Assembly (NCBI GenBank): GCA_016706565.1
Contig: JADJJI010000003.1
Coordinates: forward strand, 678,903-742,902
DNA: 64,000 nucleotides
Source of the DNA: Piscinibacter sp.
GTDB lineage: Bacteria; Pseudomonadota; Gammaproteobacteria; Burkholderiales; Burkholderiaceae_C
Direction of reading: 5' to 3'
A program made the position numbers and the translations under genes. Positions 8,577 to 20,506 of this stretch are shown here, in pieces. The notes beneath the pieces were generated by a model. That model made no database searches. It was not told the DNA's origin and saw only the letters and a program-made list of their open reading frames with translations. How positions within the stretch are numbered: position 1 is the first letter of the stretch; every line of letters starts with the position of its first letter.

Positions 8577-9791
8577 ATGAATGCCCCGGAAAATCTGCCT
8601 GTCAGCCGTGAACCGCACGTGATGAAGACTTACGGCCGCCTGCCGATTGCGCTGTCGCACGGCCGAGGCTGCTGGGTCTGGGACACCGAGGGCAAGAAGT
8701 ACCTGGACGGCCTCGGCGGCATCGCGGTGAACACCCTGGGGCATGCGCACCCCAAGCTGGTGCCTGCGCTGCAGGACCAGGTCGCCAAGCTGATCCACAG
8801 CTCCAACTACTACCTCGTGCCGCTGCAGGAGCAACTGGCCGCCAAGCTGTGCGAATTGTCCGGCCTGAGCAATGTCTTCTTCTGCAGCACGGGCCTGGAG
8901 GCCAACGAGGCGGCGCTGAAGATCGCGCGCAAGTTCGGCCACGACAAGGGCATCGAGCGCCCGGAGATCGTCGTCTACGAGAAGGCCTTCCACGGCCGCT
9001 CGATCGCCACGCTGTCGGCCACCGGCAACCCCAAGGTGCAAGCCGGCTTCGGCCCGCTGGTCGAGGGTTTCCCGCGGGTGCCGCTGAACGATGTCGGCGC
9101 CATCGAGGCGCTCGCGAAGACGAACCCGAACATCGTCGCCGTGTTCCTGGAGGTGATCCAGGGTGAAGGCGGCATCAACCCGGCCACCACCGACTACCTG
9201 CGCGCCGTGCGCAAGCTGTGCGACGACAAGGGCTGGCTGCTGATGCTCGACGAGGTGCAGTGCGGCATCGGCCGCACCGGCAAGTGGTTCGCGCACCAGT
9301 GGGCCGGCATCCAGCCCGACGTGATGCCGCTGGCCAAGGGCCTCGGCTCGGGCGTGCCGGTAGGTGCCGTGGTGTGCGGCCCGCGTGCGGCCGACGTGTT
9401 CGGCCCCGGCAACCATGGCACCACCTTCGGCGGCAACCCGCTGGCGATGCGCGCCGGCGTCGAGACGCTGCGCATCATGGAAGAAGAAGGCCTGCTGGCC
9501 AATGCGGCGACCGTCGGCGCGGCGCTGAAGGCCGGGCTGCAGCGGGAGCTCGCCGGCGTGGCGGGCGTGGTCGAGATCCGCGGCCAGGGCCTGATGCTGG
9601 GCATCGAGCTGGCCCGCCCCTGCGGCGAACTGCTCGGCCGTGCCGCCGAGGCTTGCCTGCTGCTGTCGGTCACCGCCGACAAGGTGATCCGTCTCGTACC
9701 GTCGCTCATCCTCTCGGCCGACGAGGCCGCGCAGATGGTGGCCATCCTCGCGCCGCTGATCAAGAGCTTCCTCGCCGAGCCGGCAAAGTGA
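8577..9791 (+). CDS. argD: Acetylornithine-type class III aminotransferase
   Basis: This PLP enzyme most likely converts N-acetylglutamate 5-semialdehyde to N-acetylornithine in arginine synthesis. The 404-residue protein has the cofactor phosphate-binding STGLEANEAALKIAR segment (about residues 104-118), the aromatic pair near F139-H140 (KAFHGR), the Asp225 of LMLDEVQCGIGRTG, and the Schiff-base Lys254 in PLAKGLGSG. Class III members that act on GABA or putrescine share these motifs. The placement directly before argF, with the two genes separated by five bases, favours the arginine role. The ATG at 8577 follows GGAGAAACGCG, a good ribosome binding site. Confidence 0.92.
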   Translation: MNAPENLPVSREPHVMKTYGRLPIALSHGRGCWVWDTEGKKYLDGLGGIAVNTLGHAHPKLVPALQDQVAKLIHSSNYYLVPLQEQLAAKLCELSGLSNVFFCSTGLEANEAALKIARKFGHDKGIERPEIVVYEKAFHGRSIATLSATGNPKVQAGFGPLVEGFPRVPLNDVGAIEALAKTNPNIVAVFLEVIQGEGGINPATTDYLRAVRKLCDDKGWLLMLDEVQCGIGRTGKWFAHQWAGIQPDVMPLAKGLGSGVPVGAVVCGPRAADVFGPGNHGTTFGGNPLAMRAGVETLRIMEEEGLLANAATVGAALKAGLQRELAGVAGVVEIRGQGLMLGIELARPCGELLGRAAEACLLLSVTADKVIRLVPSLILSADEAAQMVAILAPLIKSFLAEPAK

Positions 9792-9796
9792 ATGTC

Positions 9797-10729
9797 ATGA
9801 AACCCGGCATGAGCCTGATGAAGCACTACCTGCAGTTCAAGGACCTGCGTGCCGAGGAGTACGCCTACCTGTTCGAGCGCACCGCGATCATCAAGCGCCG
9901 CTTCAAGAACTACGAGAAGTACCAGCCGCTGGTCGACCGCACGCTGGCCATGATCTTCGAGAAGGCCAGCACGCGCACCCGCGTGAGCTTCGAGGCCGGC
10001 ATGTACCAGATGGGCGGCTCGGTGGTGCACCTGACCACCGGAGACAGCCAGCTCGGCCGCGCCGAGCCGGTGGAGGACAGCGCCCGCGTGATCAGCCGCA
10101 TGGTCGACATCGTGATGATCCGCACCTACGAGCAGGCCAAGCTCGAGGCCTTCGCGGCGCATTCGCGCGTGCCGGTGATCAACGGCCTGACCAACGAGTA
10201 CCACCCCTGCCAGATCCTGGCCGACATCTTCACCTTCATCGAGCAGCGCGGCTCGATCCAGGGCAAGACGGTGGCCTGGGTCGGCGACGGCAACAACATG
10301 GCCAACACCTGGCTGCAGGCGGCCGACATCCTCGGTTTCACCCTGCACGTCAGCACGCCCGGCGGCTACGAGATCGACCCGAAGATGGCCGGCGTGAACA
10401 ACCCCGACTGCGTGAAGACCTTCCGCAACCCGTTCAGCGCCTGCCAGGGTGCGCACCTGGTCACCACCGACGTGTGGACCAGCATGGGCTACGAGGCCGA
10501 GAACGAAGCGCGCCAGAAGGCCTTCGCCGACTGGTGCGTGGACCGCCAGATGATGGCCGTGGCACAGCCCGACGCCCTCTTCATGCACTGCCTGCCGGCG
10601 CACCGCGGCGAGGAGGTCGAGGCCGAGGTCATCGACGGGCCGCAGTCGGTGGTCTGGGACGAGGCCGAGAACCGCATGCACGCGCAGAAGGCGCTGATGG
10701 AGTACCTGCTGCTCGGTCGCATCGGCTGA
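9797..10729 (+). CDS. argF: Ornithine carbamoyltransferase
   Basis: ArgF joins carbamoyl phosphate and ornithine to give citrulline. The 310-residue product contains the carbamoyl-phosphate loop ASTRTRVSFE (about residues 57-66), the GLTNEYHPCQILAD segment, the ornithine-binding WTSMG, and the MHCLPAHRGEEV catalytic Cys loop near the C-terminus. Three in-frame ATGs occur at 9797, 9809 and 9818. I list the first; many relatives start at the MKHYLQFKDL methionine (9818), so the true start could be 21 bases later. No strong ribosome binding site separates them. The gene follows argD by five bases and is followed after three bases by a metallophosphoesterase, suggesting an operon. Confidence 0.96.
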   Translation: MKPGMSLMKHYLQFKDLRAEEYAYLFERTAIIKRRFKNYEKYQPLVDRTLAMIFEKASTRTRVSFEAGMYQMGGSVVHLTTGDSQLGRAEPVEDSARVISRMVDIVMIRTYEQAKLEAFAAHSRVPVINGLTNEYHPCQILADIFTFIEQRGSIQGKTVAWVGDGNNMANTWLQAADILGFTLHVSTPGGYEIDPKMAGVNNPDCVKTFRNPFSACQGAHLVTTDVWTSMGYEAENEARQKAFADWCVDRQMMAVAQPDALFMHCLPAHRGEEVEAEVIDGPQSVVWDEAENRMHAQKALMEYLLLGRIG

Positions 10730-10732
10730 GCC

Positions 10733-11476
10733 ATGAGACTCGCCCTCGTCACCGACCTGCACGCCAACCGCGAGTCGGTGGAAGCGGTGATGGCCCATGC
10801 GAAGGAGCAAGGCGCCGAGCGTTTCGCCTTCCTCGGCGACTTCGTCGGCTATGGCGCCGACCCGGGCTTCGTGGTCGACCTGGTGCGCGAGCACGTGGCC
10901 CGCGGCGCGATCGCGGTGATGGGCAACCACGACGCCGCCGTCGTGCAGGGCCCGCTGCCCACGATGATCCCCGAGGCGCGACAGGTCGTCGCCTGGACGC
11001 GCGAGCGCCTGGATCCCGAACAACTCGCGTTTCTCGCCACGCTGCCGATGTCGGCCAGCGACGGCGACCGCCTCTACGTGCACGCCAACGCCTTCGCGCC
11101 CGCCGAATGGTGCTACGTGCTCGGCCGCATGGAGGCAGTGCGCAGCCTGCAGGCCACCTCGGCGCGCTTCACCTTCTGCGGCCACGTGCACGACCCGAAG
11201 CTGTTCCACCTGACGGCCACCGGCAAGATTGGCGACTTCGTGCCCAGCGCGGGCATGCCGATCCCGCTGTCGGAGCAGCGCCGCTGGCTGATCATCCCAG
11301 GCTCGGCCGGCCAGCCGCGCGACGGCAATCCTGCAGCCTGCTACGCCACCTTCGACACCAGCAGTTCCACCCTCACCTACTTTCGCGTGCCCTACGACAC
11401 CGAATCGGCCGGCGCGAAGATCCGTGCGGCCGGCCTGCCGCAGCGCCTGGCCAGCCGTCTCGAACATGGCGAATGA
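10733..11476 (+). CDS. Calcineurin-like metallophosphoesterase
   Basis: The 247-residue cytoplasmic protein carries the metal-site motifs in order: DLHAN (Asp8, His10), LGDFVGYGADP, GNHDAAV and FCGHVHDP. This is the YfcE/MJ0936-like branch of metallophosphoesterases. The substrate is unknown. Neighbours give a hint: its last 11 bases overlap the start of a kinase-universal stress fusion gene. The two products could form a phosphorylation and dephosphorylation pair, or the phosphoesterase could act on a nucleotide signal bound by the stress domain. Both ideas are inference from position. The protein shares no motif with PP2C-type phosphatases, the usual partners of Hanks kinases. Confidence 0.9.
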   Translation: MRLALVTDLHANRESVEAVMAHAKEQGAERFAFLGDFVGYGADPGFVVDLVREHVARGAIAVMGNHDAAVVQGPLPTMIPEARQVVAWTRERLDPEQLAFLATLPMSASDGDRLYVHANAFAPAEWCYVLGRMEAVRSLQATSARFTFCGHVHDPKLFHLTATGKIGDFVPSAGMPIPLSEQRRWLIIPGSAGQPRDGNPAACYATFDTSSSTLTYFRVPYDTESAGAKIRAAGLPQRLASRLEHGE

Positions 11477-12932
11477 CGACGAGAACACCACCGCGCGCCG
11501 GCTCGAAGCCGGCCAGGTGATCGACGGCTTCCGGCTCGAGGAGCGCACCCACCAGGGCGGCATGGCCAACCTGTGGCGCGTCACGCGCGTCGAGGGCGGC
11601 GACGGCACGCCGCTGATGATGAAGGTGCCGCGCATCAAGGGCGGCGACGATCCGGCCACCATCGTCGGCTTCGAGGTCGAGCAGATGATCATGCCGACGC
11701 TGTCGGGCCCGCACGTGCCGAAGTTCATCGCCAAGGGCGACTTCACGCGGCAGCCCTACATCGTCATGGAGCACGTGCCCGGCCCCTCGCTGCGCGCGCG
11801 CTTCGACGCCGCGCCGCTGCCGCTGGACGAAGTGGTGCAGGTGGGCATCAAGGTCGCCACCGCGCTGCACGACCTGCACCGCCAGCATGTCGTGCACCTC
11901 GACGTGAAGCCGAGCAACATCATGTTCCGCCGCAACGCCGACGGCAGCCAGGCAGAGGCGGTGCTGGTCGACTTCGGCCTGTCGCGCCACGACCTGCTGC
12001 CCGACCTGCTCGACGAGGAATTCGAGCTGCCCATGGGCACCGGCCCGTACATGTCGCCGGAGCAGGTGCAGTTCGTGCGCAACGACCCGCGCAGCGACCT
12101 GTTCGCGCTGGGCGTGCTGATGTACCACCTGGCCACCGGCGAGCGGCCGTTCGGCTCGCCCAGCACGGTGCGCGGGCTGCGCCAGCGCCTGTACCGCGAG
12201 CCGGTGCCGCCTCGCGCATTGCGCGCCGACATCCCGCCCTGGCTGCAGGAGCTGATCCTGCGCTGCCTCGAGGTCAAGCCGGAGAAGCGCCACCAGAGCG
12301 CGGCGCAGCTGGCTTTCGAACTGCAGCATCTCGATCAGGTCACCCTCACCGAGCGCGCCAGCCGGCTGGCGCGCAGCGGCGGGCTGACCACGCTCAAGCG
12401 CTGGTTCTCGGCGGTCGGCGGCGAGCCGGTGGCCAGCGCGAGCGCCGCCGAGCAGGCCGAGCGCAGCCCCATCCTGCTGGCGGCCGTCGACGTGGCCAAC
12501 GCCACGCCAGCGCTGCTGGAAGCCGTGCGGCACACCGCGCAGCGCCTGCTGCAGACCGAGCCCGGCGCGCGCCTGGCCTGCCTGGCAGTGATGAAGACCA
12601 ACCGCATCGCCACCGACGAGCTGATGGAAGCCGACGGCAGCAGCAAGCACGTCAACCTGCTGGTGCAGCTCAAGCACTGGGCGCATCCGCTGCAGCGCGC
12701 GCTCGACCCGCACCGCGAACTGCAGGCCGGGCGCATCACCTACCACGTGCTCGAAGCGCCGGACGCCGCCGACGCGATCGTCGAATACGCGCGCAAGAAC
12801 CAGGTCGATCATGTCGTGATGGGCGCGCGCAGCAGCGGCGGCCTGCGGCGCTACCTGGGCAGCGTGTCGGCGCAGGTGGCGGCGCAGTGCGACTGCACCG
12901 TCACCGTGGTGCGCGCCGCCGCCGAAGACTGA
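11466..12932 (+). CDS. Serine/threonine protein kinase fused to a universal stress domain
   Basis: This 488-residue protein has two parts. Residues about 20-290 form a Hanks-type kinase domain: a reduced glycine loop (GGMANLW), the ATP-anchoring Lys53 in MMKVPR, a catalytic loop reading HLDVKPSN (Asp146, Asn151), DFG at 169-171, SPE at 197-199 and the structural Asp of RSDLFALG. Residues about 335-484 form a UspA domain ending in GARSSGGLRRYLGSVS, which fits the ATP-binding pattern of that family. The usual HRD arginine is Leu, so activation-loop phosphorylation may not be needed. There is no transmembrane segment, so the protein is cytoplasmic. The ATG at 11466 overlaps the upstream phosphoesterase by 11 bases. 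Confidence 0.9.
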   Translation: MANDDENTTARRLEAGQVIDGFRLEERTHQGGMANLWRVTRVEGGDGTPLMMKVPRIKGGDDPATIVGFEVEQMIMPTLSGPHVPKFIAKGDFTRQPYIVMEHVPGPSLRARFDAAPLPLDEVVQVGIKVATALHDLHRQHVVHLDVKPSNIMFRRNADGSQAEAVLVDFGLSRHDLLPDLLDEEFELPMGTGPYMSPEQVQFVRNDPRSDLFALGVLMYHLATGERPFGSPSTVRGLRQRLYREPVPPRALRADIPPWLQELILRCLEVKPEKRHQSAAQLAFELQHLDQVTLTERASRLARSGGLTTLKRWFSAVGGEPVASASAAEQAERSPILLAAVDVANATPALLEAVRHTAQRLLQTEPGARLACLAVMKTNRIATDELMEADGSSKHVNLLVQLKHWAHPLQRALDPHRELQAGRITYHVLEAPDAADAIVEYARKNQVDHVVMGARSSGGLRRYLGSVSAQVAAQCDCTVTVVRAAAED

Positions 12933-12940
12933 GGCCCCGC

Positions 12941-13273
12941 ATGGAAGACAACGCCTGCACGCGCTGCGGCGCCTGCTGCGCGAGTTTCCGCGTCGACTTC
13001 GCGCGCGAGGAGCTCGATGCGAACGGCGGCACGGTGCCGCAAGGCCTGGCCGTCGACGTCACGGACTTCACCTGCCGCATGCGCGGCACCGACCACGCCG
13101 CGCCGCGCTGCGCCGCCCTGGTCGGCACGGTGGGCGTGCGGGCGCAATGCGGCATCCACGAGTGGCGGCCCTCGCCCTGCCGGGAGTTCGGCCTGCGCGC
13201 GCCGATGGGCATCGGCGACGAGGCCTGCACCCGCGCGCGGGCGCGACACGGTCTGCCGCCGCTGCCGCTTTGA
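12941..13273 (+). CDS. YkgJ-family cysteine cluster protein
   Basis: The 110-residue protein begins MEDNACTRCGACCASFRVDF. The CxxCGxCC cluster, with a later C in DFTCRM and CGIHEWRPSPCREF, is the pattern of the YkgJ (UPF0153) family. These proteins are predicted to bind zinc or an iron-sulfur cluster, and none has a firm biochemical role. The gene starts eight bases after the kinase-USP stop and so completes a probable argD-argF-phosphoesterase-kinase-YkgJ transcription unit. Whether it functions with the kinase is unknown. Confidence 0.88.
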   Translation: MEDNACTRCGACCASFRVDFAREELDANGGTVPQGLAVDVTDFTCRMRGTDHAAPRCAALVGTVGVRAQCGIHEWRPSPCREFGLRAPMGIGDEACTRARARHGLPPLPL

Positions 13274-13276
13274 AGC

Positions 13277-13531
13277 TCAGTCGACATGCCGCGGCGCCTG
13301 CGCCGGCAGCGGCCGGCGCCAGGCCTCGGTCCATTCGGCCAGCAAAGTGTCGCCGGGCTGCCCCTCCTGCACCTGCAGGCCGAACTCGAGTTCGCGGCTC
13401 GATTCGTACCAGCCCGGGCCGCAATCCTCGCGGTCGTCGCCAGGTTGCATCATGCGGAAGCGGCGCAGGAACAGTTCTTCGGCCGCGCGGTGGCGGCACA
13501 GGTCGGCAATGCGGGTGATGAAGCGGGCCAT
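13277..13531 (-). CDS. Hypothetical protein, 84 residues
   Basis: I do not recognise a family. The product is soluble and charged: it begins MARFITRIADLCRHRAAEEL, has a basic helical first third (FLRRFRMMQ), then an acidic and glycine-rich middle, and ends with tryptophans in LLAEWTEAWRRPL. It has no signal peptide or membrane segment. It converges with the YkgJ gene, leaving only three bases between stops, and has the codon character of its neighbours. The ATG at 13531 is preceded by GGAGGAC, a strong ribosome binding site, which argues that it is a real gene. Confidence 0.65.
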   Translation of the reverse strand: MARFITRIADLCRHRAAEELFLRRFRMMQPGDDREDCGPGWYESSRELEFGLQVQEGQPGDTLLAEWTEAWRRPLPAQAPRHVD

Positions 13532-13636
13532 CGTGTCCTCCGGCGTGCTGGGTTTCGCTGGAAGCCAGTGTTCCGAGTCCCGCTCGCACCGGAAATCGCC
13601 CGGGAGTCGTCCCCCGACCGAAGCCCCCCGCCTTCG

Positions 13637-13650
13637 CCCCCTCCCGGGGG
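13637..13650 (-). terminator. Possible hairpin terminator after the ATP-grasp block
   Basis: A five-base-pair all-GC stem (CCCCC with GGGGG, four-base loop) lies immediately beyond the stop of the last transglutaminase-fold gene (13652). There is no T tract, so termination activity is uncertain. Confidence 0.3.
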
Positions 13651-13651
13651 A

Positions 13652-14539
13652 TCAGTCCTCGACGGGCATGACGCTGACGGCGACGTCCATCACCTGCGTG
13701 CCGCCACCGAGGATGACGCCGCGCAGCGGCACCACGTCCGCGAAGTCGGCACCCCAGGCCAGCGTGATGTAGCGCTGGTCGGCGAGCTGGTCGTTGGTGG
13801 GATCGAACTCCACCCAGCCGTGCTGCGGCGACCAGGCCGCCACCCAGGCGTGGGAGGCATCCACCCCCATCAGGCGGGGCTGGCCGGGCGGCGGCTCGGT
13901 GAGCAGGTAGCCCGACACGTAGCGAGCCGCCAGGCCGAAGCCGCGCAGGCAGGCCAGCATCAGGTGGGCGAAATCCTGGCAGACGCCGCTCTTCTGGTGC
14001 AGCACCTCGTCGACCGAGGTGCTGACGGTGGTGGCGCCCGGCTCGAACTCGAACTCATCGTGGATGCGGTGCATCAGCTCGCTCACCGCCGCCAGCCAGT
14101 CGCGCCCGCGCGCGAACGAGGGCGCGGCGTACTGGCGCGCCGCGTCCGACAGCGGCAGCAGCGCGGTGGGCTCGCACATGCGCGCCGCGTCCAGGTCGAG
14201 CGCCGAGCTGGCCTGGCGCAGCGCCGGCCGCGCCGATTCCCAGGCATGCGGCGCCTCGACGATCAAGGGCCGCGCGCCCACCTCCACCTCGCCATGCATG
14301 CGCACGCGCAGCCGGCGGTGCGCGCCATGCAGGCCGAAGTGGGTGACGGTGTTGCCGAAGGCGTCGGGCCCGTCATGCCGCTCGTCGGGCCGCGGGTCGA
14401 TGTCGATGGCGTGCACCAGCAGCTTCTGCCACGGCAGGCTGCGCGGCGTCAGTCGCGCACGCTGCCACGACTGCGACACCGGCGCGTCGTAGGCGTAGCG
14501 CGTCTCGTGCTCGACGCGGTATCGAACAGCACCGACCAT
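13652..14539 (-). CDS. Transglutaminase-fold protein (set B)
   Basis: The 295-residue protein begins with the N-terminal beta domain typical of bacterial transglutaminase-like proteins (VRYRVEHETRYAYDAPVSQS). The catalytic core shows the Cys in QKSGVCQDFAHLMLACLR, the His in DASHAWVAAW and the Asp in VEFDPTND. All three catalytic residues are present, so it should be active as a peptidase or transamidase. Its ATG (14539) overlaps by one base the stop of the upstream ATP-grasp/alpha-E fusion, so the two are coupled. It is a paralogue of the 277-residue protein at 20507-21340. Comparative genomics has linked such proteins with alpha-E and ATP-grasp partners, but no substrate is known. Confidence 0.92.
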   Translation of the reverse strand: MVGAVRYRVEHETRYAYDAPVSQSWQRARLTPRSLPWQKLLVHAIDIDPRPDERHDGPDAFGNTVTHFGLHGAHRRLRVRMHGEVEVGARPLIVEAPHAWESARPALRQASSALDLDAARMCEPTALLPLSDAARQYAAPSFARGRDWLAAVSELMHRIHDEFEFEPGATTVSTSVDEVLHQKSGVCQDFAHLMLACLRGFGLAARYVSGYLLTEPPPGQPRLMGVDASHAWVAAWSPQHGWVEFDPTNDQLADQRYITLAWGADFADVVPLRGVILGGGTQVMDVAVSVMPVED

Positions 14540-17013
14540 CAGGCCACCAGCGACAGCACGCTGCGCGAGGCCGCGTGCGAGAAGAACTTCAGCGTCAGCT
14601 CGTCGGAGACGCCGCTGGCGACGCGCTGCAATTGGTCGAGCACGGCGGCCAGCGCCTCGCTCTCCGGCCGCAGGTCGGCCGCCGTCAGCGCTGCCAGCGC
14701 CGCCTGGCCGGGCACCACCACGTCGCTGGCGAAGCGGCCGTGCGTGAGCTCCAGTTTCGCGACGTACTCCGCCAAGCCCTTGACCTGGAAGGCCAGCGAA
14801 CGCGGCACGAGCTCGTCGCGCACCAGCAGGTCGAGCACCGGCAGCCACTCCGGCGCCACCAGGTAGCGCGAGCGGTAGGTCACCGACGAGTCGGCCCATT
14901 GCAGCAGCCAGTCCAGGCCCTGATCGCGGCCTTCGCGGGTGGCCGATTGCAGCGCGGCGGCGAGGTTCCACAGGCGCTCGATGCGCCGCCCCATCGACAG
15001 GAAGCGCCAGCCGGTGCCGCGTGTCATGCCGTCGAGCACGAAGCCCGACAGCGTGACCATCGAGGTCACGGCGCGGTCCAGCCACGACAGCGCCAGCGGC
15101 AGGCGCATCGCCGCCGAAGAGGCATTGCGCTGGAACACCGGGTCGCCGATGAGCTGGTTGATGGTGCGCCAGTGGTCGGCCGACATGCGGTCGCGCAGGT
15201 TGAAGGCCACGCGCGAGAGCTGGCGCAGCCGTTCGGCCAGCGCACCCTCGGGGTGGGTGGCCGCGCGCAGCAGCGCCAGCGCCGGGTCGTCGTCTTCGTC
15301 GATCAGGCCGAGCTTGGCGCACAGCGCCAGTGCGGCCGCGCCGCCCTCGCCTTCGCCTTCGTCGAGCTGCGCCTCGATGGCCACGCGCAGCAGTCGCATC
15401 GCTGCATCGGCGCGCTCGCCGTAGCGGCCGAACCAGAACAGGTTCTCCGCCGTGCGCGAGGGCAGGTTGGCGCGCGAACTGACCAGGTCGGCCGGCGTCA
15501 CCGTGCTCGACAGCAGCGAGAAGGCGGCATTGACCGGCGCGTCCGACAGCACCCAGGTGTCCTTCGAGCGGCCGCCGCGCTGCATCGCGACGACACGCGG
15601 CTCCTCGTCGCCGGCCACGCGCGTCAGGCCCCCGGGCATCAGGCGATAGCCGTCGGGCGTGGCCACCGCGAACACGCGCAGGCCCACGGTGCGCGCGCCG
15701 AGCGCCTCGCGGCCGCCCACTCCGCCGCGCTCGAGCACCGGTGCCTGCGAGACATGCACCCACTCCTGTGCGACATAGCGCTGCGGCCGCGCGGCCACGC
15801 GTGCCTTGAGCAGCGTGCGCGCATCGGCATCGAGGTCGGCGCCGAACACCGCCGGTTCCTTCGACGAACGCTCCAGCGGCTTGATGAGCACCTTGTCGAG
15901 CCGCTTCCAGGCGTCGTCGAAGGCGGCCGGCTCGCCCAGCCACCAGGTGGCCACGGAAGGCAGCTTCAGCGGCTCGCCGAGCAGTTGCTCCGACAGTCTC
16001 GGCAGGTAGCCGAGCAAGGCGCCGGATTCGAGCACGCCCGAGCCCAGCGAGTTGGCGATCAGGACGGTGCCGCGCCTCGCGCATTCGGTCAGCCCGGCCA
16101 CGCCGAGCGCGGAATCGGAGCGCAGCTCCAGCGGGTCGCAGTAGTCGTCGTCCTGGCGGCGCAGCAACGCATGCACGCGCTTGAGGCCCTCGACGGTCTT
16201 CATCCACACGCAGCCGTCGCGAACGGTGAGGTCGGAACCCTCCACCAGCGCCACGCCGAGGTAGCGCGCCAGCAAGGCATGCTCGAAGTAGGTTTCGTTG
16301 AACGGCCCCGGCGTGAGCAGCGCGACCAGCGGCGTGCCGTCGCCAGGGCCGCTGCGCGGCGCCCAGCGCAGCAGCGATTCGCGCAGCGCGGCGAAGAACG
16401 AGGCCAGGTGCTGCACGCGCAGTTCGCGGAACATCTGCGGGAACACGCGCGAGACGACGAGCCGGTTCTCCAGCGCATAACCCGCGCCCGAGGGCGCCTG
16501 CGTGCGGTCGCTGACCACCCACCAGCGGCCGTCGGGCGAGCGCGCCAGGTCGGCCGCGTAGTGGAAGAGGTGCCTGCCGCCCGGCGGCCGGATGCCCTGT
16601 GCCGGCGACAGGTAGCCGCTGTGGCCGAACACCACCGCCGGCGGCACCGCGCCGCTCTTCAGCAGCTCCTGCGGGCCGTAGATGTCGGCGAGCACGCGGT
16701 TGAGCAATTCGGCGCGCTGCGTCACGCCCTCCTCGATGGCCTGCCATTCCTGCGCAGACAGCAGCAGCGGCAGCGGGTCGACCTCCCAGGGCCGGTCCAT
16801 GCCCTGCGGATCGGCATAGACGTTGTAGGTGATGCCGTTCTCGCGGACCTCGCGTTCCATCAGCGAGAGCATGTCGCCCAGGCCGCCGGCGCCGCGTGCG
16901 GCCAGCGCGCGCAGAAAGGCGTCCCAGTGCGGCCGCGGCGCGTGCGGCGACGCCAGCAGCTCGTCGTAGCGGCCGGGCTGGGCGGCGTAACCGGCGAGCA
17001 GGGACTTCAGCAT
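14539..17013 (-). CDS. Circularly permuted ATP-grasp + alpha-E fusion protein (set B)
   Basis: This 824-residue protein fuses two units that are separate genes a few kilobases upstream. Residues about 1-475 are a circularly permuted type 2 ATP-grasp domain (DUF404/DUF407), with GITYNVYADPQG, LTPGPFNETYFEHALLARYLG and the C-terminal LMPGGLTRVA. Residues about 490-824 are the alpha-E domain (DUF403), beginning RTAENLFWFGRYGERADAAMRLL. Compared with its paralogue at 22342 the N-terminal region is more diverged. ATP-grasp ligases make amide bonds, so a peptide or amide product is predicted; alpha-E has no known activity. The stop overlaps the next transglutaminase start, and the start lies 88 bases after the DUF2126 gene. 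Confidence 0.92.
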   Translation of the reverse strand: MLKSLLAGYAAQPGRYDELLASPHAPRPHWDAFLRALAARGAGGLGDMLSLMEREVRENGITYNVYADPQGMDRPWEVDPLPLLLSAQEWQAIEEGVTQRAELLNRVLADIYGPQELLKSGAVPPAVVFGHSGYLSPAQGIRPPGGRHLFHYAADLARSPDGRWWVVSDRTQAPSGAGYALENRLVVSRVFPQMFRELRVQHLASFFAALRESLLRWAPRSGPGDGTPLVALLTPGPFNETYFEHALLARYLGVALVEGSDLTVRDGCVWMKTVEGLKRVHALLRRQDDDYCDPLELRSDSALGVAGLTECARRGTVLIANSLGSGVLESGALLGYLPRLSEQLLGEPLKLPSVATWWLGEPAAFDDAWKRLDKVLIKPLERSSKEPAVFGADLDADARTLLKARVAARPQRYVAQEWVHVSQAPVLERGGVGGREALGARTVGLRVFAVATPDGYRLMPGGLTRVAGDEEPRVVAMQRGGRSKDTWVLSDAPVNAAFSLLSSTVTPADLVSSRANLPSRTAENLFWFGRYGERADAAMRLLRVAIEAQLDEGEGEGGAAALALCAKLGLIDEDDDPALALLRAATHPEGALAERLRQLSRVAFNLRDRMSADHWRTINQLIGDPVFQRNASSAAMRLPLALSWLDRAVTSMVTLSGFVLDGMTRGTGWRFLSMGRRIERLWNLAAALQSATREGRDQGLDWLLQWADSSVTYRSRYLVAPEWLPVLDLLVRDELVPRSLAFQVKGLAEYVAKLELTHGRFASDVVVPGQAALAALTAADLRPESEALAAVLDQLQRVASGVSDELTLKFFSHAASRSVLSLVA

Positions 17014-17101
17014 CGGGGTCGGTGGTTGGACATCGGCCCCGCGATTGTCATCGCTGGGCGGACATCGGAGCCGCGACGACGCCGGGAACGCGGGGCATCG
17101 T

Positions 17102-20506
<3,405 letters not shown>

